Source of the DNA: Aradus depressus
Lineage: Eukaryota; Arthropoda; Insecta; Hemiptera; Aradidae
Assembly: GCA_963662175.1 (NCBI GenBank)
Contig: OY759225.1
Location: 5,839,107-5,903,106 of the forward strand
Reading direction: 5' to 3'
Length of the DNA: 64,000 bases
Positions 54,935-64,000 of this stretch are shown piece after piece. Below the pieces are notes generated by a model. The model searched no databases. It was given only the letters and a program-made list of their open reading frames with translations, and had not been told where the DNA came from. The first letter of the stretch is position 1; every line of letters starts with the position of its first letter. The position numbers and the translations under genes are program-made.

Positions 54935-55495
54935 TTTTGACGTGAAAACGTTTATTCGCTCGTTTAAGCACAGTGATAGCCGGTCAAACTTTCTTGTGTT
55001 ACAAAATACCGTCAGATTTCAATCGCTAATAACTACGAGACTAATAATGCGATAACAACGGTTGAGGTCACAATGGATAGAGCATGTCTGTACGTATTTG
55101 TTTTGCCTGTGACGTTATCGGGCTAGTGTGGGCGCCGGCGGATGATTGTTGCGAATTAGCGTTGTGTAAAATTAGAAATTAGTGTAGCGTAATAACGCGT
55201 TTAGATAGGACGTTGATTCGGGTGTCATTGTAAAGAGCTTGAGGAGCACTACTAGGACTCAAAGTGAAACAATAAAAGTTTCGCCGAAATATATGTAAAA
55301 ATCGGTATTAAATTGAAAATTGCAAAAAAATTGAATATGTCGTCTCATATGAATCGTAAATATGCGCGGAATTATAGAAAACGCAAATCAGAGGAAAGCT
55401 CGCATCAAAAAGAAAATGAAAAATTATTTTATCCCGACGTTTTCACGGAAAATCTATGGCGTGGACCTTGACTACGTCTTAATGTTTTTTTTCAT
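54935..55495 (+). mobile_element. Non-autonomous element, copy B
   Basis: Inverted copy of 35222-35745. Starts GACGTGAAAACGTTTATTCG and ends CCCGACGTTTTCACGG...CCTTGACTACGTCTTAATG with a T-run. Includes a 44-codon frame (HMNRKYARNYRKRKSEES), a basic peptide resembling transposase N-termini; not present intact in copy A. Confidence 0.82.
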
Positions 55496-55655
55496 AAATC
55501 ATTTTTTCAAACTTACATATTTAGATGTTATTTTAATCAATCCCGAAAATTCCGTTAATACCGGGGTTGAATCCCGAAATTTTGGGATCAAGTTCCAATG
55601 CCGGGATTGCAATCCGGGCGGCCCAATGCACCCCCGCGGCATTGGCTTACAACCA

Positions 55656-56204
55656 TAACCAAATCGGCAATGCGCACTTTACATAGACTGGCCTATTATG
55701 GGGCTGATTTAGTGTAATACAATTAGACGATTAGTGTTGAAGGTAGGATTTCCTAGAGACTACGCTAATCCTAATTGTCATTGACGGTCCTTGACCAGAA
55801 AACCTCCCCTGACTCGTACTAACCCTTGCTAACCTTCCTAATCTTCTTCTTCCTAATCCACTCACACACCCTACCATTTCAAAACGTGCCTCTTGCCTTC
55901 TCTACTAATGTCATTATCCATCCCAAGCAATCTGCTTTATGTGATTAATCAACCCTTGAGCTGTGATACATAAATCATGTATCTTTTGACAAATCCTGTA
56001 TCACCAAAGGTAATCCAGTGTTTGGTTTAAAACTCAATATTTGACTTAGATAGTGGTTTATGAATCCTCAAACTAAATTATGTGTCGATACTTAACATCA
56101 ACAGTTATTAGAGTATTTAAGTCAAAACCCCTTCTCAGAGCCCCCCTTCCCTTCGCCTGATTATGCTGAAAATTAATGTTGTGATGTATAAAAATAATAC
56201 ACAC
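55656..56204. other. Unassigned, with a CTTCCCCAG-module fragment
   Basis: 56060-56180 contains AACTAAATTATGTGTCGATA and CCCCTTCCCTTCGCC, a forward module of that family. The rest is unrecognised. Confidence 0.35.
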
Positions 56205-56960
56205 ATCAAATAATTAAATTATGTACATTAAACAATTAATTATATTTATTTTTATATATAAAAAAACATTTTTTTTAAAAACAAATGCCATTAAATGAAA
56301 ACACGGCCATCAGCTGTTTTATTAGTGGATGTAGAGTCGAGGCCTGGTTTCAATGGCGAGGGTCTGAGTTAAAATGTAGAGTGGTGTTTAGGCTTAAATT
56401 GCAATGAACTAAATAGAAGTGTATTGACGGTGAAATTGTTCCAAAAAGAAGGTACTTTTATTTGTTTATATGTACTGGATAAATTCCCAGAAAAATATAA
56501 CTTAAATTTTAAAAATGGCCAAAAAATAAAACAAAAAAAGAATGAATTAGTTTGAAGAATTTAGTTTTTAAGATTTTTCCTTTGATTTTTTGTTTGTTTT
56601 AATGTTTAGTTTTCTTTATTTTATAATTTAGTTGATTTAAAAAATAAACCCAAACTATTTGTTCTAGTAAATTCTATTCTATTCATTTTCCCTATTAACC
56701 CAGTAAGATTATTTGAAAACCTTAGGATTAGATTTTATAATTGTGCAAAATTTAGAAGACAAGATGGCATCTCTTTAGAAATCCAAATGAAAAGTTTGTT
56801 AATTAGAATTTTTTTAAATATACATGCACTTTCTTCAAAATTGCACGTCTTGAATTTTTGATACTTTTTTAGGGCCCTTTTCGAAAAACTACTGTAAAAA
56901 TCAACATTTAGTAAAAGAAAAGAGATCAAATTTCTACAGGAAATGTGGTAATTAATTCTT
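56205..56960 (+). repeat. Dispersed repeat family RA, copy 3
   Basis: GGCCATCAGCTGTTTTATTA, GTGTTTAGGCTTAAA, TTATTTGTTTATATGTACTG, CTATTCTATTCATTTTCCC, AAATTGCACGTCTTGAA. Confidence 0.75.
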
Positions 56961-57095
56961 ATTGTTTTGTTTTAATTATTATTATTTCATTTGTTTATTC
57001 CATTATTATTTATTATTTATCTAATTATCAATTATTTAAATTTAACACAACACTAAAATCTCTCTTCTTTTTATTACCACAAGGTGTTATTCTAG

Positions 57096-57209
57096 AAGAG
57101 TGTGATGCTCTTCAACCACACATGGATAGAGCCGGTCTACATGCAGACAGTCTTCAAGAAGGGCTCCATCCATGTTGACCAACGTTTTGTCTTTCTCCGC
57201 ACAAGTTAA
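57096..57209 (+). CDS. Candidate exon, unknown protein
   Basis: After TACCACAAGGTGTTATTCTAG the frame reads KSVMLFNHTWIEPVYMQT, VFKKGSIHVDQRFVFLRTS and TAA. Codons in the first 30 positions mostly end in G or C, as in the Ig exon and unlike the surrounding AT-rich DNA. No domain recognised, and a donor before the stop is not clear. Could be an exon of another plus-strand gene, or the open 77-codon frame that overlaps it in another register could be the real one. Confidence 0.35.
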   Translation, partial: KSVMLFNHTWIEPVYMQTVFKKGSIHVDQRFVFLRTS

Positions 57210-57239
57210 CGTATATATTAAAGCTTTTGTGTTAATCCT

Positions 57240-57256
57240 CCCCCCCCCCCCCCCCC
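57240..57256. repeat. C homopolymer tract
   Basis: Seventeen consecutive C. Confidence 0.9.
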
Positions 57257-57275
57257 TCACATGAGGGGGAGCTCA

Positions 57276-57775
57276 ACTATCCGGGAGATGAAAAAAGCTT
57301 GAGCACGCCGTCCTTCGGATGGGACGTTAAGCGATGTTCCCGAGACTGTGCGATGTCAGGTACTCTTTAAAGACCCTATCCTAGGTGAATAAACCCAGGT
57401 AGGCAAAATTTAGGACTCCCACAGTGCAGTCAGGCTCATGTACACTAGAGAGACGAAAAGCACTTTAATAGTAGGCGATACAACACCTGCATTAAGCTAG
57501 CCCCACCACCATCGCAAAATGAAACCGCACTTATCCCACTATTTAATGCTATTTTTGTGATAATTTGCTGCTCTATTCCTGATTTGGTTGCTCCAAGCGT
57601 TTAGCAGAAAATCGGTGTCGAAAGTGCAACAAAATCGGGAATAGAGCAACAAATTAGCACATAAATAGCACTAAACTGTTTGATTTTGCAGTGGTGGGGG
57701 GGGGGGGGGGGGCAGCTTAAAGCAGATATGACCTTGTAGTTAAAGCCCGGGCATGAGTGATAATACCTAACTAAA
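57276..57775 (+). mobile_element. SINE1 split by a palindromic MITE
   Basis: CGCCGTCCTTCGGATGGGAC to GTAGGCGATACAACACC, then the MITE 57501-57712, then AGATATGACCTTGTAGTTAA to GGGCATGAGTGATAATACCTA. The head is missing. Confidence 0.9.
57501..57712. mobile_element. hAT-like palindromic MITE, 212 bp
   Basis: CCCCACCACCATCGCAAAAT and its inverse TGATTTTGCAGTGGTGGGGG form the ends. The arms (CTATTTAATGCTATTTTTGT, TGCTCTATTCC) are imperfect inverted copies. The right end has grown into an 18-base G-run. Confidence 0.82.
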
Positions 57776-58540
57776 GTAAGACTTTTTTTGCTTGAGACAT
57801 TTGGCTGCTTGTTCTACATTAACAAGAGAAGAAGATTTAAGTAAAATTAGGAAGAGAGAGATTTTGTAAAGGGTTCATGTCCATGAAAATGAAGGGGGTA
57901 GAGGGGTGGATGGGGGGTGTTAAACGGGCTATCAACCATCTCGTGTAGGCTCTCATATGCAAATCAGTTGCCTTCATCAGGCCATCTCCACCCTCGAAAA
58001 TAAAAGGGTAGATCCAGGGCCATGGCTGCGGAAGAAAGAATAAAAAAGTGGCTCAGTTATGTATGTATGAACACGAATATATAGGGGGGTGGAGGGGGCA
58101 AAATGAACCTCAAAATCTTGATAAATAATACTGTAAGGGGATGGTTATCTGTTGTGTATTCACTGAGTTATTGAAAACTATTTGGGTTTTATCAGTTCCA
58201 GGTTAAACAAAGATCGTAAAAGTGGTTCTTTTATCTCGTGGTTGTTTTACAGTCTTAGATATACGACTCTCTCAACGGTTGCACTATTGGTTCAAGCCCT
58301 GGAAGAAGACATGCGCGCACATCAGAAACCAGAGCGTTGCAAGGACATTGTCTAGAATTGGATAGTGGAAAAGGACAACAAAGTTCCGATGAGCAAAAGA
58401 TGTACACATACTTTCCAGACGTTTGGATAGGCATTGATTCCACGCCTGACCACTGGATGTCCCAGATAACATCAGGTTGGAGAGATGATAGCTTTAAACG
58501 TTTCTTAGTTAAGAGAAATTTCATGTTTTCGTATCTCCTG
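57776..58540. other. Unassigned; complex segment 58255-58500
   Basis: 58255-58500 is less AT-rich and open for 124 codons on the minus strand and in pieces on the plus strand (VQALEEDMRAHQKPERCK). No domain recognised; may be an old pseudogene. Confidence 0.25.
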
Positions 58541-58760
58541 ATTAAAAAAAAGAAAAAAATGTCTGTGTGTCTGAACTTTATTTGTGTGTGATTGTGTCTG
58601 TGAACACGATAACTCCCGATAGAACGCATATATCGACACCTGATACCTGCCGATGTAATGAATGTATCGACACAAATTTTAATATGGGTATTCAGAAGTC
58701 CCTCAGTACGGAGGGAGAGCGAGAACTTAATGGATTCATTCGTTCTGCGTTACATTGCCG
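58541..58760 (-). repeat. CTTCCCCAG family, reverse fragment
   Basis: GTGTCTGTGAACACGATAAC, CCTGCCGATGTAATGAATGT, GGAGGGAGAGCGAGAACTTA and GCGTTACATTGCCGG in family order. Confidence 0.75.
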
Positions 58761-60214
58761 GTTTTTAAAAGGAGACTTTTTTTTAACATTTATTAATATA
58801 TATGTATTATTATTAGGTCTTTATTTATTTATAAATAAAATAGACATATACAAATAATTCGAAAATCAAAAATCGTATACTAAAGACGACCTCTTGGTCA
58901 GATGACCATCACTTAGCGATCAAGTATAGAACAACAAAATACAATTACAACTTGTTTAAAAATCAAATTATACCTTCGCCTAAGTACATAATAAATTTTA
59001 TTTGCGAACAAAAAAGGATCTTTTCAATATAAATATATATCTTTGTTCTTTAAAATTCAAATCAAAATAATCATAATCTTGTGATTCGGTATAATAATAT
59101 TAATTTCAGATATTAATTGTAAATCATTAGCTTTGAGCCTAATTATAATAAATGTTATAAAATGATAATAAAAATTAATACTACTTAAAAAGATTAATAA
59201 ATAGTAAATAATAATAGGATTAAATAGTATTAAGTAATATTATATATAATATTAGGAAAAATAGAATAGCATTTGATCACAATAATGATTTAAATTGTAT
59301 TCTGGTTAAACTATGATATTTTTGGTTCGTCTACAATAATTAGCAAGAGAGGTCCAACATTTTCCATTCAAGTACCTCATTTAAATATATATATATATCG
59401 CTTTATCATATATAAATATATGTATTACCGGAACAGTGACCTATCTCCTAACAGTGGCCTATTGAGCTTAGGTCTCTATTTCCGCAAGAAAATTAATGCT
59501 TTTCAAAAATTAACATAGCCTTATATATTTTTTTGATGAAAAATATCCAGTATTTTGCATTAGGTCCTTTTTCTAGTGAAAATATGAACAATTTTTGACC
59601 GAAAAACGTCTTAACCTGAAAATCAAAATTTTTTGAGTTAGGTTACTGTTCCGGTAAAGGTGCGATATAAATAATGTGAATAGAAATGACAAAGGTTAGG
59701 CTGATCAGGTAAGCGAGTTACCCCTCTTCTTTGCACGTTAGTTTTTAGGACAGGCTTGTAGTTTGACATCGCGGATTATTGTTTGGTTGGTTGGTATATT
59801 TGGGGCGAACAACTACTTTGGTTATTATCACTTTTTATTTATTTATTATTATTATTATTATTACATAGATAATAAAAGAATACTAATTAAATCTAAGATG
59901 GAGAGATGAAGGGTCTAAATATGATAATTCTCTCGTGTGTAATATAACCAGATGAATAATGTTCAATATATCCGGGAGCTATTGTAGCCAAGGTTGGGAG
60001 TCTATTAAAGTTAGCCTCATTGGGCTGGCTCGGCTCAATTACTTCACCGACTGAAGCTATAATATCAGTCCTTTCACAAAGGATAGGGTCGAGGGCGGAT
60101 TTAAGGGATTCCCATAAGGGATTAGGGCCCAACAGGGGAGGAAACCAGACCAAAATACCCCTAGATGGGCAAACTAGCATCTCCAAATGTTTGTCCAATA
60201 CTGGAGATCAAATG
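58761..60214. other. Unassigned AT-rich DNA; open frame at 59893-60198
   Basis: 59893-60198 is GC-richer and open on the minus strand for 101 codons (includes ASVGEVIEPSQPNEANFNR and LPTLATIAPGYIEHYSSG). No domain or splice sites identified; could be repeat-encoded. Confidence 0.3.
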
Positions 60215-60840
60215 GAAAAAGTCGGCGGTGAATCTCCGGCAATGTACTTCCCCAGAACGAATTAATCAATTAAATTTTCGCTCCCTCTCCAAAATTGATT
60301 GCTAGCTAATATTCAAGAGTTGAGATCCCTATGAGCTCATGAGCCTCATATTATGTCAATAAATTCATTACATCGGCAGTTATTGGGGTTTTTGAGTTGA
60401 GCCCTCCTTCACAGATTTTGCTGAAAATTAATAAGTGTCATCCTTATGGGGTTTTAAATTCACTTATGAAATTTTGTGACGATACATTTATTACATCGGC
60501 AGTTATTAGGGTTTTTGAGTTGAGCCCTCCCTCACCGATTTTGCTGAAAATTAATAAGTGTCATCCTTATGGGGTTTTAAATTCACTTATGAAATTTTGT
60601 GACGATACATTCATTTCATCGGCAGTTACTAGAGTTTTTGAATCAAGTCTCTCCCCTAATCCCTCCTTTCTCTTTGGTCGATTTGACTGAAAAACAATAG
60701 GCTCCGTCCTTAGAGGTATCTGGATTCACACATAAAATTTTGTGTTGATATATTCATTTTATCAGGAATTATCATGTTCATACGCACACAGACAGGCAAT
60801 TTCTTTTTTATATTTGGAACCTAGAGGCATATAAGTAGTT
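60215..60840 (+). repeat. CTTCCCCAG family, forward copy with 123-bp modules
   Basis: Starts GTCGGCGGTGAATCTCCGGC and TACTTCCCCAGAACGAATTA. CATCGGCAGTTA recurs at 60371, 60494 and 60617 (CATCGGCAGTTACT), exactly 123 bp apart. Ends near CACACAGACAGGCAATTTC. Confidence 0.88.
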
Positions 60841-61114
60841 TTAATATTTCAGATGACTTCCTGCCTCAGAGCGTCAACTTAGACAGAACCAACTTTCATA
60901 CATTACTTCTGGCCTGTATGTAATAAGAATGAGATCTCCAATATTTTCTATTATTTAACAATGAATACTATAGTATTCATTGTTAATGATTAACGTATTT
61001 CTACTTACATTATATATTTATATACAACCCCTTCACTACATATTTACTCTTTTGTCATATTATTATTATTATCATAAATTTGTATTTACTTATTTTATTT
61101 ATAATTTGTTTTTA
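60841..61114. other. AT-rich spacer between inverted family copies
   Basis: Contains a small palindrome (ATGAATACTATAGTATTCAT at about 60961). Otherwise unrecognised. Confidence 0.4.
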
Positions 61115-61940
61115 CTTCCCCAGTTCTATGAAGTATAGGGGAAGTTATGAAGTCGGTCAAAAACTCGATGCGGGGTTTTCAACGGAATTTCATGTTTTCC
61201 AACGTTTAGATTTGCAAAATGAAAAAAAAAAATAAATAAATAAAAGGGGGAGGTTATTATGGGAGAGGCATAACTCTAATAACTGCAGACGTAATGAATT
61301 TATCGACATGAAATTTCATATATGAATTTAAAGCCCCATAACGACAACACTTATTAATTTTCAGCGGAATCGGGAGAAGAGAGGGGGTCAGAGGGGGCTC
61401 AAATCAAAAACTACAATACCTGCAGACGTAATGAATTTATCGAGATGAAATTTCATATATGAATTTAAAGCGCCATAACGACAACACTTATTAATTTTCA
61501 GCGGAATCGGGAGAAGAGAAGGGGGTCAGAGGGGGCTCAACTCAAAAACTACAATAACTGCAGACGTAATGAATTTATCGACATGAAATTTCATATATGA
61601 ATTTAAAGCGCCATAACGACAACACTTATTAATTTTCAGCGGAATCGGGAGAAGGGAAGGGGGTCAGAGGGGGCTCAACTCAAAAACTACAATAACTGCC
61701 GACGTAGGTAATGAATGTATCGACATGAAATTTCATATTTAAAGTAAAAACCCCAATGAGGAGAATACCTGTTAGTTTTTAGCGATATCGGGCGAAGGGC
61801 CAGGGGGTTCAGGAGAGGGGCTTAACTCAAAAATCCTGAGGAGCCTCTATGTAAGTCAAGTATTGAATATTAGCGCAAAAGTGGGGGAGCGAAAAGTTAA
61901 TTGATTAATTCGTTCTCCGGAAGTACATTGCCGGCAAAGT
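61115..61940 (-). repeat. CTTCCCCAG family, reverse copy with 137/138-bp modules
   Basis: Starts ACTTCCCCAGTTCTATGAAG and ends GGAAGTACATTGCCGGC. CTGCAGACGTAATGAATTTA recurs at 61283, 61420, 61558 and, as CTGCCGACGTAGG, 61696. The longest, most complete copy in the window. Confidence 0.9.
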
Positions 61941-62564
61941 GTTTTTTTTTTTGGTGGGGGTAAAAGTGTTCAAAAAGTTGCAGAAAAGTGTACACTAGAA
62001 GAACTTACTTGGTGAACATTGTCAACCATATGAAGCAATCCATATATTACATAACGCAATTTTGACCCCCCCACACTGTCACACACTTTTCTGATCCCCC
62101 TCCACCCATAACATAACATTCTATGAGTTTGAAAATTCCTATACATTTTCATGAATATATCAACTTATAATGGAAAACGATATATTCAGATACACATCGA
62201 GAAAATATATATGATGTAACCAAAATGTTGTACAATACTTCGGGAATATATTTTAGAGTACCAGAATAAAAAAAAAAGTTGCCATTAACATGGATCCGCA
62301 AATAACTAAACATTTTTGAAAAAAGTATAACTCATAAAGGAATTAATTTATTTAATGCCCTTCCCCACTTCTTGAAGTCAATAGATACAATAAAAAAATT
62401 TAAATTTCAACTAAAAATGTTTATGTTAGAGGAAACCCTATACACGGAAACGGAAGTTTCTTCTCACTGTTCAAAAAGTATAATAAAATCACAATAAAGA
62501 ATCGTGTTTCAACCCCCCCCCCCCCCCCCCCCCCCCACTGTGTTTTGCATTTTCTTATATTTTC
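61941..62564. other. Unassigned, with a C homopolymer at 62513-62536
   Basis: AT-rich. The 24-base C-run lies just before the Harbinger element. Confidence 0.4.
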
Positions 62565-62748
62565 TGATGGCTCCTCTACACTATGGCTCATTGTGGGCCA
62601 TCATGATGGTCACCATTATCATGGCCCATTATGATGGCCTGAATGGACGCATCCACACAGTGGTCCATCTAGATGGACCATTCTAGATGTGCATGAATGG
62701 GCCATAGTGAATTTATAATTTCTCATAAGAAGTTGCCTAGTAACTAGT

Positions 62749-62904
62749 ATGGAGGTCGAGGAAATCGCGGCGGTGGCTTTGTGTTTGGCCAACACGTATA
62801 ATTATTACGTACACATAGTTACACAAAAAGTTATCAGGAAAAAATGGCAAAAAAGAAGATGGTGGATGACAACACTGCACCGTAACAGATCAAGGGATAC
62901 CTAG
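62749..62904 (+). pseudogene. Harbinger transposase, first exon
   Basis: MEVEEIAAVALCLANTYNYY, then VHIVTQKVIRKKWQKRRWWM and TTLHRNRSRDT, stop. The RRWWM..LHRNR block is the hallmark near the N-terminus of HARBI1-like transposases. The reading stops where an intron probably began (AGATCAAG/GGATAC); the donor GT appears lost. Confidence 0.85.
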
Positions 62905-62977
62905 TTTATTTTTATTGAAACTAAATATTTAACTTTGGAAGAGCAGAGGTTAACGTTTAATATTTATTTCATTGTAG

Positions 62978-63118
62978 GCAAATAATGGAGAATCAACTAA
63001 CAGAGCTTTTGAAAGAGCCCTCTGGAGAATTTGATAACTTTGTACGAATGACGTTTACAGACTTCGAATATCTTTTGCAAAAAATATCACCACTCATTTC
63101 AAGAACTGACACTAAATA
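62978..63118 (+). pseudogene. Harbinger transposase, second exon (start)
   Basis: After acceptor TTTATTTCATTGTAG the frame reads QIMENQLTELLKEPSGEFDN, FVRMTFTDFEYLLQKISP and LISRTDTK, stop. NF.RM...DFE.LL..I.P.I...DT is the standard HARBI1 N-terminal region. A small deletion puts the following KRAIKE-like codons out of frame. The DDE domain is absent. Confidence 0.88.
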
Positions 63119-63429
63119 AGCGTGCGATAAAGGAAATAATGATGGCCCATGGTGTGGACATGCCACTTTAGCCACTGCGCAGCTTACTTGCGCATGCTGG
63201 CCTCCTTTGATGTGTGTAGTCGGACCGCTCCCAACGCCATCCATGGCCATCACCATCTCCATCATCCACTACTTAGACCACTACAAGCCATCTACCCCTC
63301 TACACAATGGTGATGGCTCACAGTGGCTCAAGATGGGCCATAGTGTAGAGGAGCCATGAAAAAATCACTTCTATACAGTAATTTTACTCCATCTGCGTCA
63401 AGTTTAGTGAACTATAACTGTACTTTTAT

Positions 63430-63630
63430 ACTTCCCCAGTTATAGTCAATAATTTAGGATTAATCAATTATGTTTTCGCTCTCCCTCCAAAGCTAATAGA
63501 CTGTTTGAGGTCAAATTTAATATTTGACTTACGTACCTAGTGCTTTTATATCCTCATGGCAAATTTTGAGTCGAAACATTCCTTACATTGAAAACTGACA
63601 TTATTGCAGAGATATTGTGAAATAATTCAA
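63430..63630 (+). repeat. CTTCCCCAG family, forward fragment
   Basis: TACTTCCCCAGTTATAGTCA, GATTAATCAATTATGTTTTC, GCTCTCCCTCCAAAGC, TTGACTTACGTACC. Past 63630 to the window end nothing is recognised. Confidence 0.7.
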
Positions 63631-64000
63631 ATGAACTTGAAAGAAATAAAACTTGTTTATTTATGATATTGTCTAATTTCACCAACTATATTTACATGGG
63701 AGTACTTTCGGTATTTCTACCATCCTCAGCCAAAAGCATAAGAGATAAGACTAAGTTAACATTACAGAATGTCAGCCTCTCGAGGAACCCCTTACCCTCC
63801 CCCCTGGTGTTCCCCATGACGTCAGACATTCCTAACTAAGCTAAATTGTCAAGCTGTGAGATATTTTATGACAAGGCGGTCCCCATATTTCAAATGTGTG
63901 ACCCCTTCTAAGATCTAGGTATAAAGCATTAACAATGAACAGTCGAATAATATAACATTAACAAATCAAAAATAATTGGTTCCAATTACTACATTATTTT

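Larger units (their letters stand above)
54658..55655 (+). mobile_element. hAT 3' end interrupted by a MITE
   Basis: C-terminal transposase remnant (54690-54905), then 3' sequence, then the 54935-55495 insertion, then the subterminal motif cluster AATCCCGAAATTTTGGGATC and GCCGGGATTGCAATCC typical of a hAT family with CCCG-rich ends. Confidence 0.65.
62568..63356 (+). mobile_element. PIF/Harbinger deletion derivative, TGA TSD
   Basis: Ends TGGCTCCTCTACACTATGGC and GCCATAGTGTAGAGGAGCCA are perfect 20-bp inverted repeats, flanked by TGA (62565-62567, 63357-63359). The 789-bp interior keeps the first two exons of the transposase. GGCCATCATGATGG-like subterminal motifs recur inverted near both ends. 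Confidence 0.93.

Noticed and set aside
60020..60265. Plus-strand ORF MGWLGSITSPTEAI as a gene
   Set aside because: It overlaps an equally open minus-strand frame and runs into the CTTCCCCAG repeat; no domain or splice signals.
60397..60690. 97-codon ORF with an internally repeated peptide
   Set aside because: The repeated peptide merely reflects the 123-bp tandem modules of the CTTCCCCAG family (123 is divisible by three); not a protein gene.

Overview
The window is AT-rich animal nuclear DNA, most likely from an arthropod. Three things point there: a split immunoglobulin-domain gene of the lachesin/DIP type, non-LTR retrotransposons with a C-terminal RNase H, and a dense mix of tRNA-derived SINEs, hAT, PIF/Harbinger and pogo/Tigger remnants. 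I cannot name the species. No rRNA, genuine tRNA, CRISPR array or prokaryotic operon is present.

Host gene. Two exons on the minus strand appear to belong to one gene. An exon at 42308-42457 encodes the C-terminal half of an Ig domain. About 17 kb downstream, 25127-25251 has a good splice acceptor, the matching phase, and ends in a hydrophobic GPI-signal-like tail and a stop. Earlier exons would lie beyond 64 kb. The intron upstream of the Ig exon carries a roughly 6 kb minisatellite (about 40 x 151 bp, itself four related ~38 bp subunits) that runs right up to the splice acceptor. Two further exon candidates (9487-9757 and 57096-57209, plus strand) are weaker.

Repeats, left to right. 0-5 kb: a palindromic MITE, a 25-bp minisatellite with a 75-bp superperiod, the first SINE1 copies and a perfect 109-bp-arm palindrome. 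5-12 kb: an RTE-like fragment, nested SINE1, a pogo-like element, a 527-bp fold-back and a second perfect palindrome around (TA)n. 12-14.3 kb: two 5'-truncated LINEs inserted 3 bp apart, each with its own target-site duplication. 15-18 kb: a three-level transposon nest and a LINE broken by a SINE2. 19-29 kb: many SINE1 copies, a pogo/Tigger element holding a SINE1, a hAT 3' end and a Harbinger-type element with a MADF remnant. 29-42 kb: a fold-back with ribozyme-like motifs, more SINEs, a SINE-split minisatellite, a pogo MITE and a tail-to-tail SINE pair. 42-48.5 kb: the 151-bp array. 48.5-64 kb: old repeats, a 105-bp x5 array, a hAT 3' end holding a MITE, copies of a modular CTTCCCCAG repeat family, and a Harbinger deletion derivative keeping its first two transposase exons.

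Two SINE families dominate. SINE1 (about 23 copies, ~330-340 bp when complete) has a tRNA-like head and a tail ending near CTAACC. SINE2 (5 copies, ~205 bp) has a type-II-tRNA-like head and a poly(A) tail. Boundaries of degenerate repeats are by eye and approximate; clear target-site duplications are stated where they fix the ends.
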